Below, piece after piece: positions 1 through 7,118 of a stretch of DNA of 9,295 nt. Source of the DNA: an uncultured Pseudorhodobacter sp. (lineage in GTDB: Bacteria; Pseudomonadota; Alphaproteobacteria; Rhodobacterales; Rhodobacteraceae); contig CAMFIX010000086.1 in NCBI GenBank assembly GCA_945952425.1, forward strand, positions 1-9,295, read 5' to 3'. Made by a program: the position numbers and the translations under genes. The notes beneath the pieces are model-generated. The model was given only the letters and a program-made list of their open reading frames with translations. It was not told the origin of the DNA and ran no database searches. Each line of letters opens with the position of its first letter. The stretch's first letter is position 1.

Positions 1-19
1 AGATGTGTATAAGAGACAG
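1..19. other. Residual Nextera/Tn5 mosaic-end sequencing adapter
   Basis: The first 19 bases exactly match the transposase mosaic-end sequence used in Nextera library preparation (AGATGTGTATAAGAGACAG). This is an untrimmed library artefact at the contig end. Read through in two frames it gives the spurious peptide starts MCIRDR (from the ATG at position 3) and MYKRQ (from position 5), both familiar contaminants in predicted proteomes. The genomic insert begins at about position 20, so no start codon before that point should be trusted. Confidence 0.96.
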
Positions 20-20
20 G

Positions 21-557
21 AATGGCATCGTGGGGGCGGTGGCGACGATTGCGGCCTCGGCCAAATCGTCCAATGCGCAGGCGGTGTTCCTGACGGCCGA
101 CACTGGCGGCGCGCTGCCCTTGTTGACCCAGCTTTTGATGGAGAACGGGGTCAGCCCCGCCACAACGCAGTATATCGGCCTGACGCGCTGGGATATCCCG
201 ACCGCCAACCTCACCCAGCCCGGCGTGCAGAACGGCTGGTTCGCGCTGCCGGACCCCAACCTCGCCCAGGGCTTCCTGACCCGCTATCAATCCACCTATG
301 GCGCGGCGCCCCATGCGACGGCGGGGCTGGCCTATGACGGGATCGCGGCGGTGGGCGCGCTGGTCAAGCAGGGCGGGCTCGCCCAGCTGTCGGGCCAGGG
401 CCTGACCCAGCCGCAGGGCTTCGTCGGCGTCGGCGGCATCTTCCGCTTTGCCGCCAACGGCACCAACCAGCGCGGGCTGGCCGTGGCGCAGATCACCAAC
501 CAGGAAGTCCATGTCATCGACCCCGCGCCGCAAAGCTTCGGGGGCGCCGGGTACTGA
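21..557 (+). CDS. Penicillin-binding protein activator-like periplasmic binding protein, C-terminal fragment (5' truncated)
   Basis: About 178 residues remain of a larger protein whose 5' end lies beyond the contig edge; the apparent ATG at position 3 belongs to the adapter. The fragment has the alternating alpha/beta pattern of a type 1 periplasmic-binding fold (leucine-binding or LpoA-like). It has a strand-turn segment AVFLTADTGG, then helix and strand up to QYIGLTRWD, a hinge-like AGLAYDGIAAVGAL helix, and a C-terminal hairpin GGIFRFAANGTNQRGLAVAQI ending in VIDPAPQSFGGAGY. That C-terminal pattern is, from family knowledge, typical of alphaproteobacterial proteins annotated as penicillin-binding protein activator, outer-membrane or periplasmic factors thought to stimulate peptidoglycan synthases. 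The lipoprotein signal expected for that family would be in the missing part. The gene ends 4 nt before glnD, suggesting one transcript. The alternative is a branched-chain amino-acid ABC transporter binding protein (LivK type); the fragment alone cannot exclude this. Confidence 0.72.
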   Translation, partial: NGIVGAVATIAASAKSSNAQAVFLTADTGGALPLLTQLLMENGVSPATTQYIGLTRWDIPTANLTQPGVQNGWFALPDPNLAQGFLTRYQSTYGAAPHATAGLAYDGIAAVGALVKQGGLAQLSGQGLTQPQGFVGVGGIFRFAANGTNQRGLAVAQITNQEVHVIDPAPQSFGGAGY

Positions 558-561
558 GCCC

Positions 562-3330
562 ATGTCGCGCGCCGTGAAGCCCGCTGCCCCGCGCGGCGTC
601 GCCCTGATGCTGCCCGAGGCCGAGGTGCTGGACATCGGCCTCTTGCATCCGCGCATCCTGCAGGCCTGCAAGGGGGGGGAGCCCAAGGCCGCCCGCGCCG
701 CCGTGGGCCTGCTCTTGGCCGAGGCCAAGGCGCAGGGCAATGCCCGTCTGGCCCAGGCCTTCGCCGCCGATCCGCGCAACGCCTTGCCCCTGACGCGCAG
801 CCAGGCGCGGCTGACCGATGGGCTGGTGACCCTGGCCTTCGAAGCCGCCATCGCCATGCAGCCCCCGGCCACGCTGACCGATGCCGAGAGGCTCTCCGTC
901 CTGGCCGTCGGCGGCTTCGGCCGGGCCGAGATGGCGCCGCATTCCGACGTCGACCTCTTGTTCCTTTACCCGCTGAAGATCACCGCCCGGGCGGAAACCA
1001 TCATCGAGACCATGCTTTACATCCTCTGGGATCTGAAGCTGAAGGTCGGCCATTCCAGCCGCACGGTGAAGGACTGCCTGCGCCTTGGCCGCGAGGATAT
1101 CACGATCCGCACGGCGCTTCTGGAGCATCGCCCGATCTGCGGCGACCCAGGTCTTGCGGCCGAGCTGGACGACAAGCTCTGGTCCGAGCTTTTCCGCAAT
1201 ACGGGCCGCGATTTCATCGAGGCCAAGCTGGCCGAGCGGGCGGAGCGGCACAAAAGGCAGGGCGGGCAGCGTTACGTGCTGGAGCCCAACGTGAAAGAGG
1301 CCAAGGGCGGGTTGCGCGACCTGCAGACGCTCTATTGGATCGGCAAATACCTGCACCGCGTCAGCTCTTCCGACGGGCTGGTGCAGGCGGGGCTGCTGAC
1401 GGCGGAGGAATATGCGCTGTTCCAGCGGGCCGAGAACTTCCTCTGGGCCGCGCGCTGCCATCTGCACTACATCACCGGCCGCGCCACCGATCAGCTGACC
1501 TTCGACCTGCAGGTCGAGGTCGCCGCCCGGATGAACTACCGCGACACGCAAGGCCGTCGCGCGGTTGAACACTTCATGCAGGACTACTTCCGCCACGCCA
1601 CCCGCGTCGGCGAATTGACGCGCGTCTTCCTGACCGAGCTGGAGGCCCGCCACGTCAAGCCCGAGGCGCGGCTGATGGGGTTTCTGAACCGCCGCAAGGC
1701 CAGCGCCGGTTACAAGCTGGTGCAGGGGCGGCTGGATGTGGCCGACCCGGTGCGCTTTCTGAAAGACCCGCTGAACATCCTGCGCGCCTTCGAAGAGGCT
1801 TTGCGCACCGGCTATCTTCTGCATCCCAATGCGATGCGGCTGATGGCCTCGAACCTGAATCTCATCGACGACCATGTGCGCGACGACCCCGAGGCGGTGC
1901 GGATTTTTCTTGCGACGCTTCTGGACCACGGCAACCCGGAACGCGCGCTCAGGCGGATGAACGAGCTGGGGGTTCTGGCCGCCTTCATCCCCGAATTCGA
2001 ACCCATCGTCGCGATGATGCAGTTCAACGTCTATCACCACTACACGGTGGACGAGCACATCATCCAGTGCATCTCGGTCCTCGCCCAGATCGAGCGGGGC
2101 GAGCTGGTCGAAGAGCTTCCCGTCGCGACCGGCATCCTGAAGGCGGGGGTGAACCGGCGGGTGCTGTATGTGGCCCTGCTGCTGCATGACATCGGCAAGG
2201 GCCGCCCCGAGGACCATTCGATCCTCGGCGCCCAGATGGTGCGCCGGATCGCCCCGCGGCTGGGGCTGAACCCCGAAGAGGCCGAGACCGCCGAATGGCT
2301 GGTGCGCCATCACCTTCTGATGTCGGACGTGGCGCAAAAGCGCGACATCGGCGACCCGCGCACCGTGCGCGATTTCGCCAAGGCGGTGGAGACGCGCAAA
2401 AGGCTCGACCTGCTGACCGTCCTGACCGTCTGCGACATCCGCGGCGTGGGTCCGGGGACGTGGAACAACTGGAAGGCCATGCTGCTGCGGCAGCTTTACA
2501 GCCTGACGGCCGAGGCTTTGGAGGGGGGGCTGGAGACCTTCAACCGCGGCCGCGCGGTCGAGGAAAGCCGCGCCGCGCTGCGGGCCCGGCTTGGCGACTT
2601 CTCCCCCGAAGAGGTCGCCAAGGAAGCCGCCCGCCATTACGACCCCTATTGGCAGGGCCTGACGACCGACACGCAAGAGGCCTTCGCCCGCCTGCTGCAG
2701 GGTCTGAAAGACGACGAGATCCGCATCGACCTCCACCCAGAGCCGCAGCGCGACGCCACCCGCGCCTGTTTCGCCTTGGTCGATCACCCCGGGATTTTCT
2801 CGCGCCTGGCCGGGGCCTTGGCCCTTGTCGGCGCCAATGTGGTGGACGCGCGGACCTATACGTCGAAAGACGGCTATGCGACCGCGGTCTTCTGGGTCCA
2901 GGACGCCGAGGGCCATCCTTACGAGGTCACCCGCCTGCCCCGGCTGCGCGGCATGATCGACAAGACGCTGAAGGGCGAGGTCCGGCCCCGCACGGCGCTG
3001 GCAGATCGCGACAAGGTGAAGAAGCGCGAGCGCGAGTTCCGCTTCCCGACCCATATCGCTTTCGATAACGAGGGGTCGGAGATCTATACGATCGTCGAGG
3101 TCGACACCCGCGACCGTCCGGGCCTGCTTTACGACCTGACGCGGACCTTGGCGGCCAACAACATCTATATCGCATCCGCCGTGATCGCGACCTATGGGGC
3201 CCAGGTGGTCGATACCTTCTATGTCAAGGACATGTTCGGGCTGAAGCTGCACGCGAAGCACCGGCAAGAGGCCTTGGAGGCCAAGCTGCGCCAGGCCATC
3301 GCCGAGGGCGCCGAAAGGGCGCAGGGATGA
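562..3330 (+). CDS. glnD: Bifunctional [protein-PII] uridylyltransferase / uridylyl-removing enzyme GlnD
   Basis: 922 residues, the normal length for alphaproteobacterial GlnD. It uridylylates PII (GlnB/GlnK) when glutamine is low and removes UMP when glutamine is high, controlling glutamine synthetase and NtrBC. Visible domains: a nucleotidyltransferase domain with the GGFGRAEMAPHSDVDLL motif at residues 117-133 (metal ligands D129 and D131); the GlnD-specific EPNVKEAKGGLRD segment at 241-253; a central HD hydrolase domain with HH at 492-493, catalytic HD at 542-543 (LLLHDIGKG) and HH at 583-584; then two C-terminal ACT domains at about 735-805 and 842-917 (each with a DxPG or DRPG turn) that bind glutamine. 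All key residues are present, so it should be active in both directions. I chose the ATG at 562 because it lies 4 nt after the upstream stop; the frame stays open back to 448, but that would overlap the upstream gene by 110 nt. An ATG at 607 is the only near alternative. No strong Shine-Dalgarno is visible, which fits coupled translation. The stop overlaps murJ. Confidence 0.97.
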   Translation: MSRAVKPAAPRGVALMLPEAEVLDIGLLHPRILQACKGGEPKAARAAVGLLLAEAKAQGNARLAQAFAADPRNALPLTRSQARLTDGLVTLAFEAAIAMQPPATLTDAERLSVLAVGGFGRAEMAPHSDVDLLFLYPLKITARAETIIETMLYILWDLKLKVGHSSRTVKDCLRLGREDITIRTALLEHRPICGDPGLAAELDDKLWSELFRNTGRDFIEAKLAERAERHKRQGGQRYVLEPNVKEAKGGLRDLQTLYWIGKYLHRVSSSDGLVQAGLLTAEEYALFQRAENFLWAARCHLHYITGRATDQLTFDLQVEVAARMNYRDTQGRRAVEHFMQDYFRHATRVGELTRVFLTELEARHVKPEARLMGFLNRRKASAGYKLVQGRLDVADPVRFLKDPLNILRAFEEALRTGYLLHPNAMRLMASNLNLIDDHVRDDPEAVRIFLATLLDHGNPERALRRMNELGVLAAFIPEFEPIVAMMQFNVYHHYTVDEHIIQCISVLAQIERGELVEELPVATGILKAGVNRRVLYVALLLHDIGKGRPEDHSILGAQMVRRIAPRLGLNPEEAETAEWLVRHHLLMSDVAQKRDIGDPRTVRDFAKAVETRKRLDLLTVLTVCDIRGVGPGTWNNWKAMLLRQLYSLTAEALEGGLETFNRGRAVEESRAALRARLGDFSPEEVAKEAARHYDPYWQGLTTDTQEAFARLLQGLKDDEIRIDLHPEPQRDATRACFALVDHPGIFSRLAGALALVGANVVDARTYTSKDGYATAVFWVQDAEGHPYEVTRLPRLRGMIDKTLKGEVRPRTALADRDKVKKREREFRFPTHIAFDNEGSEIYTIVEVDTRDRPGLLYDLTRTLAANNIYIASAVIATYGAQVVDTFYVKDMFGLKLHAKHRQEALEAKLRQAIAEGAERAQG

Positions 3331-4859
3331 GCAAGTCCCTGGTGCGCTCGATCATGACCGTGGGCGGCTGGACCCTGGTCTCGCGCGGCACGGGCTTTGC
3401 GCGCGATGTGATGATGGCGGCCTATCTCGGCACCGGCCCTGTGGCCGAGGCTTTCCTCGTCGCCTTCTCGCTGCCCAACATGTTCCGCCGCTTCTTCGCC
3501 GAGGGCGCTTTCAACATGGCCTTCGTGCCGATGTTCGCGAAAAAGTTGGAGGGTGGCGAGGACGCCGCCGGCTTCGCCCGCGACGCCTGGAACGGCATGC
3601 TCTGGGTGCTGATGGCCTTCACCGTTCTGGGGACGCTCTTGATGCCCTGGCTGGTCTGGGCCATGGCCTCGGGCTTTGTCGGAGAGCGCTTCGATCTGGC
3701 CGTCGAATTCGGCCGGATCAGCTTTTCCTATATCCTCTTCATATCCTTGGTGGCTTTGCTGTCGGGCGTTCTGACCACGCATGGCCATTTCTCCGAGGCG
3801 TCTTTCGTGCCGGTCCTGATGAACCTGGTCTTCATCGCCGCCATGTGGGTGGCGGTCTGGGCGGGGTGGGACATGGGGACGACGCTCTCCTGGACCGTGC
3901 CCTTGACCGGGATCGCGCAGCTGGCCTTCACCTGGTTTTCCGCCTGGCGGCTGGGTTATGGCTTCGGCATCGGCGTCCCCCGCCTGACGCCAGAGCTGAA
4001 GCGGCTGGCGGTGATCGCCGGGCCCGCCGTGCTGGCGGGGGGCGTGGTGCAGATCAACATGCTGGTCGGCCGCCAGGTCGCGAGCTTTACCGAAGGCGCA
4101 GTCGCCTGGCTGTCCTACGCCGACCGCCTGTATCAGCTGCCGCTCGGCGTGGTTGGCATCGCCATCGGCACAGTGCTCTTGCCCGAACTCTCCCGCCGCC
4201 TGCGCGCGGGCGACGGGGAGGGCGGCCGCGAGGCCTTCAACCGCGGCGCCGAATTTGCCCTGATGATGACGCTCCCCGCCGCCGTGGCGCTGGTCGTCAT
4301 CGCCGTGCCGCTCTGCCAGGTTCTGTATCAACGCGGCGCCTTTTCGGCCGAGGACACCCAGGCCACCGCCCTGACCCTGGCGATCTATGGCGCTGGCCTG
4401 CCCGCCTTCGTCCTGCACAAGGTCTTGCAGCCGCTGTTCTACGCCCGCGAGGACAGCCGGTCGCCCTTCATATACGCCCTGGTCTCGATGGCGGTGAACG
4501 GCGGGCTGGCCGTGGGGTTGATGCCCCTGATCGGGTTCTCTGCCGCGGCCTGGGCCACGACGCTGTCGGGCTGGGCCATGGTGGCGCAGCTCTGGTGGGG
4601 CTCGCGCAGGATGGGCGCCGAGGCCGAGTTCGACGCCCGCTTCCGCGCCCGCCTGCCGCGGATCGTGCTGGCCTCGGGCGTCATGGGCGCGGTCCTGTGG
4701 GGCGCGGCGCTGGGCCTGCATGACGCGCTGGGCCTGCACCTCTGGCGCTATCTCGCGCTGCTGGCGCTTTGCCTGGTCGGCATCATCGCCTATTTCGGCG
4801 CCGCGGTCCTGCTCGGCGCCTTCCGCCTTTCGGACCTGCGCCAATTGCGCCGCCGCTGA
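3327..4859 (+). CDS. murJ: Lipid II flippase MurJ (MviN family)
   Basis: 510 residues, matching the usual length (about 510) of MurJ, the inner-membrane MOP-superfamily flippase that moves lipid II to the periplasmic side for peptidoglycan synthesis. The N-terminal family signature is intact: R20 and R26 in SRGTGFARDVMMA, E41 at the place of a conserved acidic residue, then SLPNMFRRFFAEGAFNMAF at 48-66 with R54, R55 and E59. These basic residues line the central cavity in characterised MurJ proteins. Further family segments are YQLPLGVVGIAIGTVLLPELSR at 269-290 and VLQPLFYAREDSRSPF at 366-381. Hydrophobic segments recur throughout (for example about 87-115, 132-150, 160-180, 225-245, 309-330, 380-425, 445-465 and 473-498), consistent with about 14 transmembrane helices. 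The ATG overlaps the glnD stop as ATGA, and an AGGG lies just upstream inside glnD, indicating translational coupling. The glnD-murJ linkage is common in alphaproteobacteria. No truncation or missing signature residue is seen. Confidence 0.96.
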   Translation: MSKSLVRSIMTVGGWTLVSRGTGFARDVMMAAYLGTGPVAEAFLVAFSLPNMFRRFFAEGAFNMAFVPMFAKKLEGGEDAAGFARDAWNGMLWVLMAFTVLGTLLMPWLVWAMASGFVGERFDLAVEFGRISFSYILFISLVALLSGVLTTHGHFSEASFVPVLMNLVFIAAMWVAVWAGWDMGTTLSWTVPLTGIAQLAFTWFSAWRLGYGFGIGVPRLTPELKRLAVIAGPAVLAGGVVQINMLVGRQVASFTEGAVAWLSYADRLYQLPLGVVGIAIGTVLLPELSRRLRAGDGEGGREAFNRGAEFALMMTLPAAVALVVIAVPLCQVLYQRGAFSAEDTQATALTLAIYGAGLPAFVLHKVLQPLFYAREDSRSPFIYALVSMAVNGGLAVGLMPLIGFSAAAWATTLSGWAMVAQLWWGSRRMGAEAEFDARFRARLPRIVLASGVMGAVLWGAALGLHDALGLHLWRYLALLALCLVGIIAYFGAAVLLGAFRLSDLRQLRRR

Positions 4860-4892
4860 CCCTTTCACACCTTCCCCAACCCGGAGACCCCG

Positions 4893-5882
4893 ATGTTCAA
4901 AGCCCTGGTGATGGAAAAGACCGGCGAGACCGCGACCCCCGTGATCCGCGAGGTGGCGGAGGCCGACCTGCCGCCTGGCAATGTCACCGTGGCGGTGGAA
5001 TATTCCACGCTGAACTACAAGGACGGGCTTTGCATGGGGCCCACGGGCGGCGGGCTGGTGAAGGCCTGGCCGCATATTCCGGGCGTCGATCTCGCGGGCA
5101 CGGTCGAGGCCAGCGACGATCCGCGCTATGCCCCGGGCGACAAGGTGTTGCTGGGCGGCTGGCGCGTGGGCGAGATCTGGTGGGGCGGTTTCGCGCAGAA
5201 GGCCCGTGTCAAGGCCGATTGGCTGGTGCCGCTGCCCCAGGGGCTCTCGACCCATGACGCGATGGCGATCGGCACCGCCGGGCTGACCTCGATGCTGGCC
5301 GTGATGGCGCTGGAGGATCACGGGCTGACCCCTGCCAAGGGCGAGGTTCTGGTGACCGGCGCGGCGGGGGGCGTGGGCTCGACCGCCGTGGCGATCCTCG
5401 CGCATCTGGGCTACCAGGTCGCGGGCGTCACCGGCCGACCCGAGACCGAAGCCTATCTGCGCGAACTGGGTGCCTCCCGCATCCTCCCCCGGGCCGAGCT
5501 GGCCGAGACGGTGAAGCGCCCCCTGGAGACCGAGACCTGGGCCGGTTGCATCGACGCGGTCGGCGGGCCGATGCTGGCCCGCGTGCTCGGCCAGATGAAA
5601 TACGGCGCCTCGGTCGCCGCGGTGGGGCTGGCCGGGGGCGCGGGCCTGCCCGCCAGCGTCATCCCCTTCCTGCTGCGCGGCGTGAACCTTTTGGGTATCG
5701 ACAGCGTCATGCGCCCCTATCCCGACCGGGTGAAGGCCTGGGGGCGGCTCGTCACCGACCTGCCGCTGCAGAAGTTGCGCGCCATGGTCGAACCCGCGAC
5801 GCTTGGCGACCTGCCCGCGCTCGGCCCCGCCATCCTGAAGGGCGAGGTCAAGGGTCGGGTGGTGATCGACGTCAACGCCTGA
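4893..5882 (+). CDS. acuI: Acryloyl-CoA reductase-type MDR oxidoreductase (AcuI/YhdH family)
   Basis: 329 residues of the medium-chain dehydrogenase/reductase superfamily, of the zinc-independent AcuI/YhdH/YhfP type. The N-terminal GroES-like part contains the family hallmark NYKDGL (41-46), HIPGVDLAGTV (61-71) and PGDKVLLGG (81-89). The Rossmann part has the nucleotide-binding segment VLVTGAAGGVG at 152-162, and TGRPE at 180-184 lies where NADPH-preferring members bind the 2'-phosphate. Only two cysteines are present and no zinc-ligand set is seen. AcuI reduces acryloyl-CoA to propionyl-CoA, relieving acrylate toxicity in DMSP catabolism and 3-hydroxypropionate assimilation. That exact substrate is family inference; no DMSP lyase or acuR neighbour is visible here. 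GGAGA at 4883-4887, 5 nt before the ATG, supports this start. The gene follows murJ after 33 nt with no terminator, so it probably shares the glnD-murJ transcript. It could instead be a general YhdH-like enoyl reductase. Confidence 0.82.
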   Translation: MFKALVMEKTGETATPVIREVAEADLPPGNVTVAVEYSTLNYKDGLCMGPTGGGLVKAWPHIPGVDLAGTVEASDDPRYAPGDKVLLGGWRVGEIWWGGFAQKARVKADWLVPLPQGLSTHDAMAIGTAGLTSMLAVMALEDHGLTPAKGEVLVTGAAGGVGSTAVAILAHLGYQVAGVTGRPETEAYLRELGASRILPRAELAETVKRPLETETWAGCIDAVGGPMLARVLGQMKYGASVAAVGLAGGAGLPASVIPFLLRGVNLLGIDSVMRPYPDRVKAWGRLVTDLPLQKLRAMVEPATLGDLPALGPAILKGEVKGRVVIDVNA

Positions 5883-5936
5883 GCCCGAATTTTCGCCGAA
5901 AATTCGGATCTTCGATTTTTCGGCGAAAAATCGGGC
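5883..5936. terminator. Compound inverted repeat, probable bidirectional terminator (REP-like)
   Basis: The element fills the gap between the convergent acuI and lldD genes. Hairpin 1 (5885-5907) has a perfect 10-bp stem, CCGAATTTTC and GAAAATTCGG, around the loop GCC. Hairpin 2 (5913-5933) has a perfect 9-bp stem, CGATTTTTC and GAAAAATCG, around the loop GGC. The two halves are also complementary to each other: 5883-5906 pairs with 5913-5936 with only two mismatches, so the strand can form either two short hairpins or one long one. The T-run lies inside the stems rather than as a clean tail, so this is not a textbook intrinsic terminator. Its position and symmetry suit stopping transcription from both sides. 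A dispersed palindromic repeat (REP-like) is an equally plausible identity. Confidence 0.7.
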
Positions 5937-7118
5937 CTAGAGCCGCCAGTCGCCTTCGAAATCCGCTGGGATCATCAGGTTCTGCGCCCCGAATTTTGCG
6001 ATGTCGCGCTCGCCGCAAAGCGCCATCGTCGTGTCGATCTCCTTGGCGATGACCTCCAGCGCGCGGGTCACGCCTTCCTGCCCCATCGCGCCCAGCCCAT
6101 GCACGAAGGCGCGGCCGATCATCACGCCATGCGCCCCCATGCCGCGCGCCTTCAGCACGTCTTGCCCCGAGCGCACGCCGCCGTCCATCCAGACCTCGAC
6201 CTTGTCGCCCACGGCCCTTGCGATCCCCGGCAGCTTGCGGATCGAGCTCAGCGCCCCGTCCAGCTGCCGCCCGCCATGGTTCGACACAACGATCGCCTCG
6301 CAGCCGAAATCCGCCGCCCGCCGCGCGTCTTCCTCGTCGAGAATGCCCTTCAGGATCAGCTTGCCGCCCCACATGTCGCGGATGCGGGCGATCTTGCCCC
6401 AGTCGAGCTCGGGGTCGAACTGTTCCGCCGTCCAGGACGACAGCGAAGAGAGGTTCGACACCCCCGTCGCATGGCCCACGATATTGCCGAAGGAATGCCT
6501 TTTGGTCTGCGCCATCCCCATCGCCCAGCGCCAGCGCAGGCCGATGTCGAGGATGTTGCGCAGGGTGGGTTTCGGAGGCGTGGAAAGCCCGTTCTTCAGG
6601 TCTTTGTGGCGTTGGCCCAGCAGTTGCAGGTCCAGCGTCAGCACCAGGGCAGAGCAACCGGCCTTCTTCGCGCGCTCCAGGCAGCGGCCGACGAAATCCC
6701 AGTCCTTCATCACGTAAAGCTGGAACCAGAAGGGCTTGGTCGTCGCCGCCGCCACGTCTTCGATCGAGCAGATCGACATGGTCGAGAGCGTGAAGGGCAC
6801 GCCAAAGGCCTCGGCGGCGCGGGCGGCCTTGATCTCGCCGTCGGCGCATTGCATCCCCGTCAGCCCGACGGGCGCCAGCGCCACCGGCATCGCGACGGGC
6901 ACACCTGCCATCGTGCTGGCAATCGTCCGGTTGGTCATGTCCACCGCGACCTTCTGGCGAAAGCGCAGCCGGGCGAAGTCGGAGGAATTCTCGCGGAAGG
7001 TCTGCTCGGTATAGCTGCCGCTTTCGCAGTAATCCCAGAACATCTTGGGCACCCGGCGCTTGTGCAGCCGTTTCAGGTCGTCGATGCAGGTGATGACGGG
7101 GGGAGAGAAAAGCGACAT
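5937..7118 (-). CDS. lldD: FMN-dependent L-lactate dehydrogenase (alpha-hydroxy-acid oxidase family)
   Basis: 393 residues, typical for LldD (about 380-400), the membrane-associated flavoenzyme that oxidises L-lactate to pyruvate and passes electrons to the quinone pool. The single-domain TIM-barrel family pattern is complete: WDYCESGS (28-35, with active-site Y30); LAPVGLTGM (81-89); FQLYV (132-136) with FMN/substrate residues Q133 and Y135; TLDLQLLGQRHKD (161-173); the FMN-binding lysine K258 in LILKGIL; the catalytic signature SNHGGRQLD (279-287) with base H281 and substrate-binding R284; and the FMN phosphate loop MDGGVRSGQDVLKA (311-324). A GAGG (complement of 7125-7128) lies 6 nt before the ATG and supports this start. 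The gene is transcribed alone and convergently with acuI, separated by the compound hairpin. No lactate permease or LldR-type regulator is in view. Other family members (glycolate oxidase, mandelate dehydrogenase) are possible, but the length and the L-Q-L-L-G-Q-R segment favour LldD. Confidence 0.9.
   Translation of the reverse strand: MSLFSPPVITCIDDLKRLHKRRVPKMFWDYCESGSYTEQTFRENSSDFARLRFRQKVAVDMTNRTIASTMAGVPVAMPVALAPVGLTGMQCADGEIKAARAAEAFGVPFTLSTMSICSIEDVAAATTKPFWFQLYVMKDWDFVGRCLERAKKAGCSALVLTLDLQLLGQRHKDLKNGLSTPPKPTLRNILDIGLRWRWAMGMAQTKRHSFGNIVGHATGVSNLSSLSSWTAEQFDPELDWGKIARIRDMWGGKLILKGILDEEDARRAADFGCEAIVVSNHGGRQLDGALSSIRKLPGIARAVGDKVEVWMDGGVRSGQDVLKARGMGAHGVMIGRAFVHGLGAMGQEGVTRALEVIAKEIDTTMALCGERDIAKFGAQNLMIPADFEGDWRL

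Noticed and set aside
448..561. N-terminal extension of GlnD by 38 residues
   Set aside because: It would overlap the upstream gene by 110 nt and reads as Pro/Ser/Arg-rich shadow sequence. The ATG at 562 gives the usual GlnD length and a tight 4-nt junction.
672..679. Run of eight G in the 5' part of glnD (and seven G at 2523-2529) as a phase-variation tract
   Set aside because: The runs are short, the reading frame is intact on both sides, and G runs are expected in this composition. Phase variation of glnD would be surprising.
514..3267. A 917-residue open frame antisense to glnD
   Set aside because: It mirrors the glnD codons in a high-GC3 genome, where antisense stops are rare. Its translation is His/Gln/Arg/Gly-rich with no recognisable fold, while glnD on the other strand is complete with all catalytic motifs.
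3219..5405. A 728-residue open frame antisense to murJ and acuI
   Set aside because: It spans two real genes, has low-complexity His/Gln/Arg/Gly composition and no domain signature. It is a composition shadow.
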